Shown here: one piece after another, positions 1 to 6,095 of the stretch
Layout: every line of letters begins with the position of its first letter
Numbering within the stretch: position 1 is the stretch's first letter
Source of the DNA: Campylobacterales bacterium
GTDB lineage: Bacteria > Campylobacterota > Campylobacteria > Campylobacterales > QNZT01
Direction: 5' to 3'
DNA: 6,186 nucleotides
Assembly (NCBI GenBank): GCA_027081495.1
Contig: JALWKJ010000064.1
Coordinates: 1 to 6,186 of the forward strand
Translations under genes and position numbers: made by a program
The notes under the pieces: model-generated
What the model was told of the DNA's origin: nothing
The model's input: only the letters and a program-made list of their open reading frames with translations
Database searches by the model: none

Positions 1-14
1 ACAGAAAAAAACTT

Positions 15-20
15 AGGGGT
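15..20 (+). promoter_or_regulatory. Ribosome binding site of the HDOD gene
   Basis: AGGGGT lies six bases before the ATG at 27 and can pair with the 3' end of 16S rRNA. It supports 27 as the start. The window begins too close upstream to see a promoter. Confidence 0.6.
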
Positions 21-26
21 ATTAAG

Positions 27-851
27 ATGACAAAAGAGATAATTTTAGATAAAGTTAAGGCATTTCCACCGCTAGACGATACTGTAACCAAAGTAATGGC
101 GGTCTGCAACGATATAGAGAGTTCAGTCGGCGATCTTGCGAAAGTCGTAAAGAGCGATCCCATGACGACTACGAATATTCTTAAAGCGGCAAATAGTCCT
201 CTTTACGGTTTTAGTCGTGAAATAAAGAGTATCGAACAGGCTGTTTCGATTTTCGGCATGGAGACGGTAAAGGGGTTTGCTTTTTCTTCGTTTTTGCAAA
301 AAAAACCCGATCTCGATCTATCTCCTTACGGTATAGACTCCAGAGATTTCGCCTCCATCTCGGAGCAGCAAAATTCGTTTGTCGCAAAGTGGTACAAGGG
401 AAAAAGAGCAAAGCTCGATGTATTGATACTCCCTTCATTTTTGATGGAAATCGGTAAAATCGTACTTTCGTCTTTGGTTATCGAGCACAATAAAAAAGAG
501 GAGTTTCAAGCTCTTATAAAGCAGGTAAAATCTCTCGAAGATATGCAGAGTCTCGAGAAAAAAGTTTTCGGTATTACGAATGAAGAGGTTACGGGAATAC
601 TTTTACAGGATTGGAATTTCGATTCTACCATGTATAACGCGATCAAATATCTTAATAACCCCTCCGATGCCGAAGAAAGCGTCAGAGAATTCGCGCAGAT
701 ACTTCAAGTAGTAAAGACGGTTATATCGACTCAGCCTTTAAATCTTGACGAAAACATACCCCAAGCGTTGGCTTTGATAGAGAGATACGGACTTGATAGA
801 AAAAGCTTTGAGATAACGGTCTCGGAGCATTTTCAACTTGAAAATGCCTGA
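27..851 (+). CDS. HDOD-domain protein (degenerate HD output/signalling domain)
   Basis: A 274-residue cytoplasmic protein made almost wholly of an HDOD domain, with no signal peptide, membrane segment or attached receiver or GGDEF domain. The N-terminal part carries the family landmarks: a PPLDDTV stretch at about 14-20, then SDPMTTTNILKAANSPLYG at about 43-61 and the IKSIEQAVSIFGMETVKG segment at about 66-83. In HD phosphohydrolases the later helix reads HDIGK; here it is MEIGK at 140-144, so the metal-binding His-Asp pair is missing. HDOD proteins are generally regulatory scaffolds rather than enzymes and are often tied to signal transduction, motility or stress; which process applies here cannot be read from the sequence. 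The gene has a good ribosome binding site and is separated by 104 bases from the next gene, so it may be a separate transcription unit. Family assignment is firm; the role is unknown. Confidence 0.9.
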   Translation: MTKEIILDKVKAFPPLDDTVTKVMAVCNDIESSVGDLAKVVKSDPMTTTNILKAANSPLYGFSREIKSIEQAVSIFGMETVKGFAFSSFLQKKPDLDLSPYGIDSRDFASISEQQNSFVAKWYKGKRAKLDVLILPSFLMEIGKIVLSSLVIEHNKKEEFQALIKQVKSLEDMQSLEKKVFGITNEEVTGILLQDWNFDSTMYNAIKYLNNPSDAEESVREFAQILQVVKTVISTQPLNLDENIPQALALIERYGLDRKSFEITVSEHFQLENA

Positions 852-897
852 TTTGCCTCTTGCGTAAACGACCTTAAATAGTTTTATGTTATTCTTG

Positions 898-903
898 TAT
901 AAA
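898..903 (+). promoter_or_regulatory. Possible -10 box before the PLP-enzyme gene
   Basis: TATAAA follows a T-rich stretch (881-897), the layout often seen in Campylobacterota sigma-70 promoters, which commonly lack a clear -35. A start about seven bases downstream would put the hairpin at 908-939 at the very 5' end of the message. AT-rich DNA makes chance matches common, so this is tentative. Confidence 0.3.
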
Positions 904-907
904 AAAT

Positions 908-939
908 AAGCCTTTTTACGATTATCGATAAAAAGGCTT
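908..939 (-). terminator. Perfect hairpin with T-rich tail on the minus strand
   Basis: AAGCCTTTTTA at 908-918 pairs fully with TAAAAAGGCTT at 929-939, an 11-bp stem; a further CGA/TCG pairing can form in the loop. On the plus strand the hairpin is followed by GATACAAAAG, without a T run. Read on the minus strand it is followed by ATTTTTTATAC, the usual look of an intrinsic terminator. There is no minus-strand gene here to terminate, so it may instead stop antisense transcription, or act as an inefficient plus-strand terminator after the HDOD gene or as a 5' leader structure of the next gene. The structure is certain; its role is not. Confidence 0.45.
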
Positions 940-955
940 GATACAAAAGAGTAAC

Positions 956-2209
956 ATGACAAAAGATTTCAATTACTTCGATACGCTTTTACCTCAGATT
1001 ATCGGTTCCAAAACCTCCGCTATCGCGCCGTCTATAACTCCTTCCGCGGCTTTTGGATATGAGGATGCTTTTGAAGCGGAGTCTATATTTGAAGGAAAAA
1101 TACAAAAACCGTTTTATGCGAGAATGGGAAATCCTACAAACGCAAAACTTGAGTCCGTCATGGCGAAGATAGACGGGGGTTTTGGAGCTATCGCGACATC
1201 TTCGGGAATGGGCGCTATCTCTATGGCGTTGACGGCTCTTTTGAAATCCGGCGATAAGGTTTTATGTATCGGCGGATTTTTTGGAGGCACCTATGCGCTT
1301 ATGAACGAAACATTACCCCGTTTTTCGATAGAGTCGATTTTTTGTGAAGTCGATGATTTTGAAACGATGGAAAAAGAGTTAAAGGATGGGGTCGGCGTAG
1401 TTTTATGCGAGAGTGTAGGAAATCCGAATCTAAAACTTCCCGATCTGAGAAAAATCTCTTCGTTGTGTGAAAAATATAACACTATTTTTATTATAGACAA
1501 TACCGCGACTCCTCTTGTAGTCGCTCCTCTTGAAATAGGCGCGGATATAGCTATTTATTCAACTACGAAAAATATAAGCGGACATAGCGCGTCGCTTGGC
1601 GGCATAGCTGTTTTTAGTGAAGTAAAAAAAGAGTGTAAACTTTTTGATCAAAAATATAGACACTTGAGAAAAATTGTCGATAAAGCGGGTAAAGGCGCGT
1701 TTATCGCCGTATGTAAAAAGAGGTCTTTGCGGGATTTCGGAATGAGTGCCAACGCGTTTGGTTCTTTTTTGACGCTGCTTGGACTTGAAACTCTCTCCTT
1801 GAGGATGAGAAAAGTTTTACAAAGCGTAGAACAGATAGCGGCATCTTTGGATAAAGAACTTCCAAAGGGCTTCGTGCGTCATCCTTCATTGACTTCTCAT
1901 GAACATCATGCCAGATATAAAGAGTCCTATCCTCTTGGCTGCGGTTCATTGATTACTTTGGATTTTGGCGATAAGCAAAACGCTTATAGGTTTTTAAATA
2001 GTTCCGAGCTTATAACCCAAACGGCAAATATCGGCGACAATAGAACTCTTGCGCTTCATATGAAAAGTACGATATATAGGGATTTTGATGAAAAATCTTT
2101 AAAAATACTCGGTATCACCGATTCTCTAATCCGTCTTTCGGTAGGTCTTGAAAATCCGAGCGATATTATTGATGATATATTAAACGCATATTCAAACTCC
2201 ATAAAATGA
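956..2209 (+). CDS. Cys/Met-metabolism PLP enzyme, O-acetylhomoserine sulfhydrylase (MetY)-like
   Basis: A 417-residue cytoplasmic enzyme of the trans-sulfuration (Cys/Met metabolism) PLP family, close to the usual MetY length of about 425. MetY-type enzymes make homocysteine from O-acetylhomoserine and sulfide. Visible landmarks are YARMGNPT at about 54-61 (tyrosine and arginine hold the cofactor phosphate), SSGMGA at about 82-87, the cofactor-ring aspartate D181 in IIDNT, the Schiff-base lysine K205 in STTKNISGH, GLETLSLRMRK near the middle and RLSVGLE near the C terminus. Two oddities: the tyrosine that normally stacks on PLP in the LYGGT motif is phenylalanine (about F109, FFGGTY), and the DNTxATP motif is one residue short (DNTATP). 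The ATG at 956 has AAGAG at 947-951; an in-frame TTG at 938 lies in a hairpin and is less likely. The stop overlaps the next start as ATGA, suggesting translational coupling. Cystathionine gamma-synthase or methionine gamma-lyase activity is not excluded. Confidence 0.82.
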   Translation: MTKDFNYFDTLLPQIIGSKTSAIAPSITPSAAFGYEDAFEAESIFEGKIQKPFYARMGNPTNAKLESVMAKIDGGFGAIATSSGMGAISMALTALLKSGDKVLCIGGFFGGTYALMNETLPRFSIESIFCEVDDFETMEKELKDGVGVVLCESVGNPNLKLPDLRKISSLCEKYNTIFIIDNTATPLVVAPLEIGADIAIYSTTKNISGHSASLGGIAVFSEVKKECKLFDQKYRHLRKIVDKAGKGAFIAVCKKRSLRDFGMSANAFGSFLTLLGLETLSLRMRKVLQSVEQIAASLDKELPKGFVRHPSLTSHEHHARYKESYPLGCGSLITLDFGDKQNAYRFLNSSELITQTANIGDNRTLALHMKSTIYRDFDEKSLKILGITDSLIRLSVGLENPSDIIDDILNAYSNSIK

Positions 2210-3612
2210 AAAGAGTCCATTTAGTTCAAATCGCTTCTTATTTAAGTAATTATAAAAAGATCGATTTGATCGAAAGGGTTGAAGACACTATCATAAAAGT
2301 CTTATTTGATCGTAAAAATTTTATCTTTTTTGATATGAAAAGAGGAGATTCTCATATCTTTAAAGCGGATGATTATATAAAAATAAAAAAATATAACGCG
2401 CCTTTTGATGTTGTTTTGAAAAAACGGTTTAACAATTCCAAAATCGAAAAAATCGAAGTTTTAAAAGGTAACAGAATTCTTAAAATCCTCGTAAACTCTT
2501 CATCGAGATACAAAGCGCAAAAGAGCGTTTTATATTTTGAGTTTACGGGACGAAATACAAATGTCATAATAGTTGACGAAAAAAATATCGTTTTGGAAGC
2601 TTATCGCCATATAGATTCTCATACATCTTTTCGTGAAGTCAAAGTAGGAGTTAAATTAAAAGAACTGCCTTCTCGTCCATTTGAAGCAAAAGAGGATTTT
2701 ATCGAAGATGTGCCTTCGTTTTTGGAAAATGAATATCTAAAAAGGCAAAAGAGAAAAGTCGAATTTCTTAAACGCAGGAAAATAGATATTGTCGAAAAAA
2801 AGATTAAAAAATTGCAAAATATTTATGATTTGCTTGAAGATGAAGAAGATTTGCTTAAAAAAAGTCGGGAATTATCGCTAGAAGCAAATCTTATTCTTTC
2901 AAATCTGCACAATATGAAAAATTATCAAAAAGAGCTCATCGTTATCGATTTTGAAGGTAAAAAACGAAAAATCAGGCTTTGCGATAATGCAAAAACTCCT
3001 TCAATGGCGGCAAACGAATTTTTTAAAAGAGCGAAAAAATTAAAACAAAAAGCTAAATTTACATATATTGAGAGGGACAATATCTATTCGAAAATCACTT
3101 TTTTAAAAAATCTAAAATCCGCCATAAATAACGCTCAAAGCGTAGATGAACTGAATCTCTATTTGCCAAAACAGCCAAAAGCCAATAAAAAAAGAGCAAA
3201 AGCAGATGCGAATATAGAGACTTTTTTTATCGAGGATTATAAAATAATGGTCGGCAAAAACGAAAAAGGAAATATTTCACTCTTGAAATCGGCAAAAATG
3301 AGTGATATTTGGATGCATATAAAAGATATGCCCTCAACTCATGTTATAATAAAAAACGAAAAAAAATCTCCGCCTATAAAAGTGCTGGAGTTTGCCGCAA
3401 AACTTTGCGTACAATTTAGCAAAACGGACAACGGGTCGTATCTTGTAGATTTTACCGCAAGAAGAAATGTCAAAATGAGAGAGGGCGCGAAAGTAAATTA
3501 TGTCAATTTCGACACTATAAAGGTTAAAGGAGATTCTCATGCCGATAACACCGCTAGAAGCCATAACTTATGCAAATCAAAACATGCAAGTGGCGGCATC
3601 CAAACAGACTGA
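2206..3612 (+). CDS. NFACT-family protein (RqcH/Rqc2-like; 'fibronectin-binding' in older annotation)
   Basis: A 468-residue protein with the NFACT layout. The N-terminal domain (about 1-150) includes FTGRNTNVIIVDEKN (about 113-127), matching the family's MGRHSNIILVDE. A basic helical coiled-coil middle (about 175-285) contains LEANLILSNLHNMKNYQKEL, the family's 'LLANLH' region. The C-terminal NFACT-R (DUF814) domain (about 341-440) has SDIWMHIKDMPSTHVII at about 366-382. The helix-hairpin-helix part looks reduced. In bacteria such as Bacillus, RqcH binds stalled 50S subunits and adds alanine tails to nascent chains. The Asp-Arg pair essential there appears as Asn-Arg (N89-R90), so tailing activity is uncertain. 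Translation starts on the ATGA overlap with the PLP-enzyme gene without a clear ribosome binding site. The last 27 or so residues (from about 442) run out of frame through the start of the next gene and look like a non-conserved tail. The gene is richer in A and lysine codons than its neighbours. Confidence 0.88.
   Translation: MKRVHLVQIASYLSNYKKIDLIERVEDTIIKVLFDRKNFIFFDMKRGDSHIFKADDYIKIKKYNAPFDVVLKKRFNNSKIEKIEVLKGNRILKILVNSSSRYKAQKSVLYFEFTGRNTNVIIVDEKNIVLEAYRHIDSHTSFREVKVGVKLKELPSRPFEAKEDFIEDVPSFLENEYLKRQKRKVEFLKRRKIDIVEKKIKKLQNIYDLLEDEEDLLKKSRELSLEANLILSNLHNMKNYQKELIVIDFEGKKRKIRLCDNAKTPSMAANEFFKRAKKLKQKAKFTYIERDNIYSKITFLKNLKSAINNAQSVDELNLYLPKQPKANKKRAKADANIETFFIEDYKIMVGKNEKGNISLLKSAKMSDIWMHIKDMPSTHVIIKNEKKSPPIKVLEFAAKLCVQFSKTDNGSYLVDFTARRNVKMREGAKVNYVNFDTIKVKGDSHADNTARSHNLCKSKHASGGIQTD
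3526..3533 (+). promoter_or_regulatory. Strong ribosome binding site inside the NFACT gene
   Basis: AAAGGAGA, near-perfect anti-16S complementarity, lies five bases before the ATG at 3539. It decides the start of the small charged protein even though that start falls inside the NFACT reading frame. It encodes part of the KVKGD residues of the NFACT protein. Confidence 0.8.
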
Positions 3613-3874
3613 TATTCAGGGGCGTGTTGAATTTCAAAATATTGTAGCCGCCGCAAGAATAAACGAAAAACCGACAGCGGTTGAAGGAGTTGACGATCTT
3701 GTTGAAACAAAGCCGATAGATTCTCAAAAAGAGCATGAAAAAGAGGGCGCCGAGGAGCAAAGCGGAGAAAAAGAAGAAGAGACTCTTAGGCGCTATAAAA
3801 AGATAAAAGAGAATCTTGAAAAAAATGAGCTTTTTGAGTCTCTTCCATACCATATACTTGACATTAGAGTTTAG
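3539..3874 (+). CDS. Small charged protein of unknown function, Cj1348c-like by position
   Basis: A 111-residue soluble protein with no signal peptide or membrane segment. It has three parts. The N-terminal segment (about 1-43; MPITPLEAITYANQNMQVAA then a Q/A-rich stretch) is likely helical. The centre (about 50-97) is dominated by Glu and Lys and may be a coiled coil or disordered. The short hydrophobic end, YHILDIRV, looks like a distinct C-terminal motif. I do not recognise a domain. Its place between an NFACT gene and cdsA matches, as I recall, C. jejuni Cj1348c, annotated as a possible coiled-coil protein, so it is probably a conserved Campylobacterota gene. It overlaps the NFACT gene by 74 bases in another frame. 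The very strong ribosome binding site and the coherent composition argue that it is real. No function can be given. Confidence 0.78.
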   Translation: MPITPLEAITYANQNMQVAASKQTDIQGRVEFQNIVAAARINEKPTAVEGVDDLVETKPIDSQKEHEKEGAEEQSGEKEEETLRRYKKIKENLEKNELFESLPYHILDIRV

Positions 3875-3883
3875 TTATCGATA

Positions 3884-3911
3884 GATACTTTTTAAGCGCC
3901 GACAAAGTATC
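3884..3911 (+). other. Stem-loop between the small protein gene and cdsA
   Basis: GATACTTT at 3884-3891 pairs perfectly with AAAGTATC at 3904-3911 around a 12-base loop. It occupies most of the 71-base gap before cdsA. No T run follows on the plus strand, so it is not a standard terminator. It could be a processing or attenuation site, or chance. Confidence 0.3.
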
Positions 3912-3945
3912 ATGTCTCTCATTCAATAGGATTTAGGTAAAAGAT

Positions 3946-4716
3946 ATGAATAAATTCAAAGAAATCATTCAAAATATTGATAAAGAGAGGTTTTTAACCG
4001 GTGCGGCTTTAATCGCGGCGGTTATATTTGTCGGCTGGATTGACAGTTTTATTCTTATTTGGGCGCTGTTGGGAATAGCTTATCTTTTTTCGTTTTATGA
4101 AGCCATGAAACTTTTTGATATAGATGATAACGCACTTTACGCTTACGGAGCGCTTTTATGGATAGTTTCTCTATTTTATATAAATCCCGATGATCTCTTT
4201 TTTTTAGCGCTTATCATCTCTTTGTCTTGGATGGTTTATAAAAATAGCGTCGAGCTTAAAAAAATATATATCTTTTTATATCCGAGCGCATCTTTTTTAT
4301 TTCTTCTCGCACTATATAAAGGCTTTGGAATAGATGCGATGATATGGCTTATTATTGTTGTCGCCCTCACCGATACGGCAGCGTATTTTACCGGTAGAGC
4401 GCTAGGGAAAACCCCTTTTAGTGCGATCTCTCCGAAAAAAACGCTTGAGGGCGTAGTTGGAGGAGTGCTTGTCGCTACCGCAGCGGGTTCGATTTACGGA
4501 GTCTCCTTCGTATCTCCCGTTTTGGCGGTTTTGATTTCGTTTTTAGTAGCCGTATCTTCGATATTCGGCGATCTGTTTGAGAGTTTTTTAAAAAGAAGAG
4601 CCGGTGTTAAAGATAGCGGAAATGTGCTTCCCGGACACGGCGGCGTGCTCGATCGGCTTGACGGATATCTTTTCGGCGCCGTTTTAATGGTTATACTCCT
4701 TAGAGGTCTTGCTTGA
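3946..4716 (+). CDS. cdsA: Phosphatidate cytidylyltransferase (CDP-diacylglycerol synthase)
   Basis: An integral inner-membrane enzyme of 256 residues that converts phosphatidic acid and CTP to CDP-diacylglycerol and pyrophosphate, the branch point for bacterial phospholipids. The sequence shows about eight hydrophobic segments (roughly 17-31, 33-50, 67-79, 83-98, 107-124, 131-149, 170-208 as two, 241-254). The family signature is complete at about 213-239: SFLKRRAGVKDSG followed by LPGHGGVLDRLD, with its acidic and His-Gly-Gly residues intact. The conserved TDTAAYFTGRALGKTPFS stretch (about 142-159) and the SPKKTLEG motif (about 162-169) precede it. The length is typical of compact bacterial CdsA. 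The ATG at 3946 has TTAGGT at 3932-3938. Its stop overlaps the dxr start in TTGA, a close pairing of lipid and isoprenoid genes that, from memory, is common in Campylobacterota. Confidence 0.96.
   Translation: MNKFKEIIQNIDKERFLTGAALIAAVIFVGWIDSFILIWALLGIAYLFSFYEAMKLFDIDDNALYAYGALLWIVSLFYINPDDLFFLALIISLSWMVYKNSVELKKIYIFLYPSASFLFLLALYKGFGIDAMIWLIIVVALTDTAAYFTGRALGKTPFSAISPKKTLEGVVGGVLVATAAGSIYGVSFVSPVLAVLISFLVAVSSIFGDLFESFLKRRAGVKDSGNVLPGHGGVLDRLDGYLFGAVLMVILLRGLA
4702..4706 (+). promoter_or_regulatory. Ribosome binding site that fixes the TTG start of dxr
   Basis: AGAGG lies six bases before the TTG at 4713, inside the end of cdsA. An in-frame TAG at 4701-4703 rules out any earlier start, and the GSTGSIG cofactor motif begins only five residues in, which rules out a later one. 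Confidence 0.75.
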
Positions 4717-5786
4717 TTATTTTAGGCTCTACCGGTTCTATCGGAGTAAACGCGTTAAATATAGCCAGAAAATTCGATCTCGGCATAGATGTATTGGTCG
4801 CGGGCAACAATACGGATCTTTTAAACAGACAGATAGAGGAGTTTAAGCCTCGTTTTGTGGCGGTGGCAAATAAAGAGGCTGCAAAAAAAATAAAGCATGA
4901 AAATGTGTATTATTCAAATGAGGGTATAAAAGAGACTATACAAAAAAGCGATAGCGATTTAGTTGTTAATTCGCTTGTGGGTTTTGCCGGATTAGAGCCT
5001 ACGATCGAATCTATCAAATGCGGCAAAAGGGTCGCTCTTGCAAACAAAGAGAGTCTCGTGGTCGCGGGATCGTTTATAGATATGGAAAAAATCACCCCGA
5101 TAGATAGTGAACATTTCGGACTCTGGTATCTTTTGCAAGATAAAACCATAGAAAAAATGACTATTACCGCAAGTGGAGGTTCATTTAGGGACACTCCTTT
5201 AAAAATGATTGAAAAGGCAACCGTAAAAGAGGCTCTTTCTCATCCAAACTGGTCTATGGGAAAAAAAATAACGATCGATAGCGCTACCATGACAAATAAA
5301 TTATTTGAGCTTCTTGAGGCAAAATGGCTTTTTGGTATAAATGATTTGGACGCCATTATCGAAACAAAATCGATTATTCATGCACTTATAGATTTTAAGG
5401 ACGGATCAACGACGGCGCATATCGCAAATGCCGATATGCAACTGCCGATCGCTTATGCGATTTTAAAAAAGGTGGAGGAACGGATATTAAAGCCGGTAGA
5501 TCTTGTTGAGATAGGAGAGCTGGAGTTTAGAAAAATCGACCCCGTTCGTTACCCGATCTGGGAAATAAAAGAGGAGATTTTAAAAAAGCCGTATCTTGGA
5601 GCGGTAATCAACGCCGCAAACGAGGTGGCGATATCGCAATTTTTTGAAGATAAAATAAATTTTTTAGATATATCGAAAAAAACGCTAAAAGCTTATAAAA
5701 AGTTTGAGGATTTTAAACCTTCGTCTCTTGAAGATATTTTCCGAATCGACCGGCTTGTTAGAGAGTTTGTCGGAAAAACGAACTAA
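4713..5786 (+). CDS. dxr: 1-deoxy-D-xylulose 5-phosphate reductoisomerase
   Basis: A 357-residue cytoplasmic enzyme (also called IspC) that turns 1-deoxy-D-xylulose 5-phosphate into 2-C-methyl-D-erythritol 4-phosphate with NADPH, the first committed step of the MEP isoprenoid pathway. The NADPH-binding GSTGSIG is at 5-11 and ALANKESLVVAG at 108-119. The metal ligands are D131 and E133 in PIDSEH and E199 in NKLFELLEAKWLF. The flexible-loop HPNWSMG is at 177-183 and SATMTNK at 190-196; the C-terminal NAANEVA is at 300-306. All catalytic residues known from E. coli have counterparts. The protein is about 40 residues shorter than the E. coli enzyme, mainly through a smaller segment between the DSE motif and the SGG loop and a shorter C-terminal helical domain. 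Translation starts on TTG overlapping cdsA, so output is probably coupled to CdsA. This is the target of fosmidomycin in other bacteria. Confidence 0.96.
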   Translation: MIILGSTGSIGVNALNIARKFDLGIDVLVAGNNTDLLNRQIEEFKPRFVAVANKEAAKKIKHENVYYSNEGIKETIQKSDSDLVVNSLVGFAGLEPTIESIKCGKRVALANKESLVVAGSFIDMEKITPIDSEHFGLWYLLQDKTIEKMTITASGGSFRDTPLKMIEKATVKEALSHPNWSMGKKITIDSATMTNKLFELLEAKWLFGINDLDAIIETKSIIHALIDFKDGSTTAHIANADMQLPIAYAILKKVEERILKPVDLVEIGELEFRKIDPVRYPIWEIKEEILKKPYLGAVINAANEVAISQFFEDKINFLDISKKTLKAYKKFEDFKPSSLEDIFRIDRLVREFVGKTN

Positions 5787-5818
5787 ATTTCAGGCATGCT
5801 TTAAAGTATGCCTGAAAT
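5787..5818. terminator. Long hairpin between convergent genes (probable bidirectional terminator)
   Basis: ATTTCAGGCATGCT at 5787-5800 pairs with AGTATGCCTGAAAT at 5805-5818, a 14-bp stem with one G-T wobble and a TTAA loop, starting directly after the dxr stop. It sits between dxr (+) and the small minus-strand gene ending at 5837, so it could serve both. Neither side has a real T run after the stem, so it may act as an RNA 3'-end stabiliser or need Rho rather than work as a textbook intrinsic terminator. Confidence 0.65.
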
Positions 5819-5836
5819 AAAACGACAGATATTTTT

Positions 5837-6040
5837 CTATCTTTTAAAAGTATTATATACTCTTTGAAGATCTTCGTAGGAGATCTCGCTGTTTTCCGTG
5901 ATAAAAGTTATGGCTTCATAAGGATCTTCGTCCGTTACCGCCAACGCCTCCTCAAGCAGTGACGCTAAAGCGTCATCATCGAGGTTATCTAACTCAAGTT
6001 CGCTTAATGTGCCTAACAGTTCTAGTTCTTCAACAGTCAT
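5837..6040 (-). CDS. Small, strongly acidic protein of unknown function
   Basis: A 67-residue protein beginning MTVEELELLG and ending VYNTFKR. By count it has 19 Asp/Glu against three Lys/Arg, with no cysteine, signal peptide or membrane segment. It is probably mostly helical: a Leu/Glu/Asp-rich first half (TLSELELDNLDDDALASLLEE) with regular leucines, then a second half with aromatics (YEAITF, ISYEDLQRVY). I do not recognise the family. The start at 6040 is chosen because GAGAGGGGGA at 6046-6055 is an excellent ribosome binding site. The frame stays open upstream to 6124, but that part is basic and AT-driven, lacks a binding site and overlaps the likely promoter. The gene faces dxr and appears to be transcribed alone. 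Possible roles such as a small regulator, a partner-binding protein or a nucleic-acid mimic are guesses only. Confidence 0.75.
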   Translation of the reverse strand: MTVEELELLGTLSELELDNLDDDALASLLEEALAVTDEDPYEAITFITENSEISYEDLQRVYNTFKR

Positions 6041-6045
6041 ATCTG

Positions 6046-6055
6046 TCCCCCTCTC
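6046..6055 (-). promoter_or_regulatory. Strong ribosome binding site of the acidic small protein
   Basis: On the minus strand GAGAGGGGGA ends five bases before the ATG at 6040. It decides that start over the longer in-frame alternatives at 6118 and 6124. The strength suggests high translation. Confidence 0.75.
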
Positions 6056-6095
6056 AAGGTTTTTGTATTTTAAATTTATAGTACTTATAATTTTT

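Noticed and set aside
938..955. Upstream TTG start of the PLP-enzyme gene
   Set aside because: The TTG lies in the right arm of the hairpin with no ribosome binding site. The ATG at 956 has AAGAG just before it and gives a normal N terminus.
852..955. SAM or other methionine-related riboswitch before the MetY-like gene
   Set aside because: The gap is only 104 bases and holds one simple hairpin. I see none of the multi-helix conserved core expected of a SAM riboswitch.
738..962. Minus-strand reading frame across the gap after the HDOD gene
   Set aside because: It overlaps the end of the HDOD gene, has a composition driven by AT-rich DNA, no recognisable motif and no ribosome binding site that I can see.
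3554..3853. 99-residue minus-strand reading frame opposite the small charged protein
   Set aside because: Its Phe/Leu-rich sequence is the mirror of Glu/Lys-rich codons on the plus strand, and the plus-strand gene has the strong ribosome binding site. A hydrophobic look alone is not evidence for a membrane protein.
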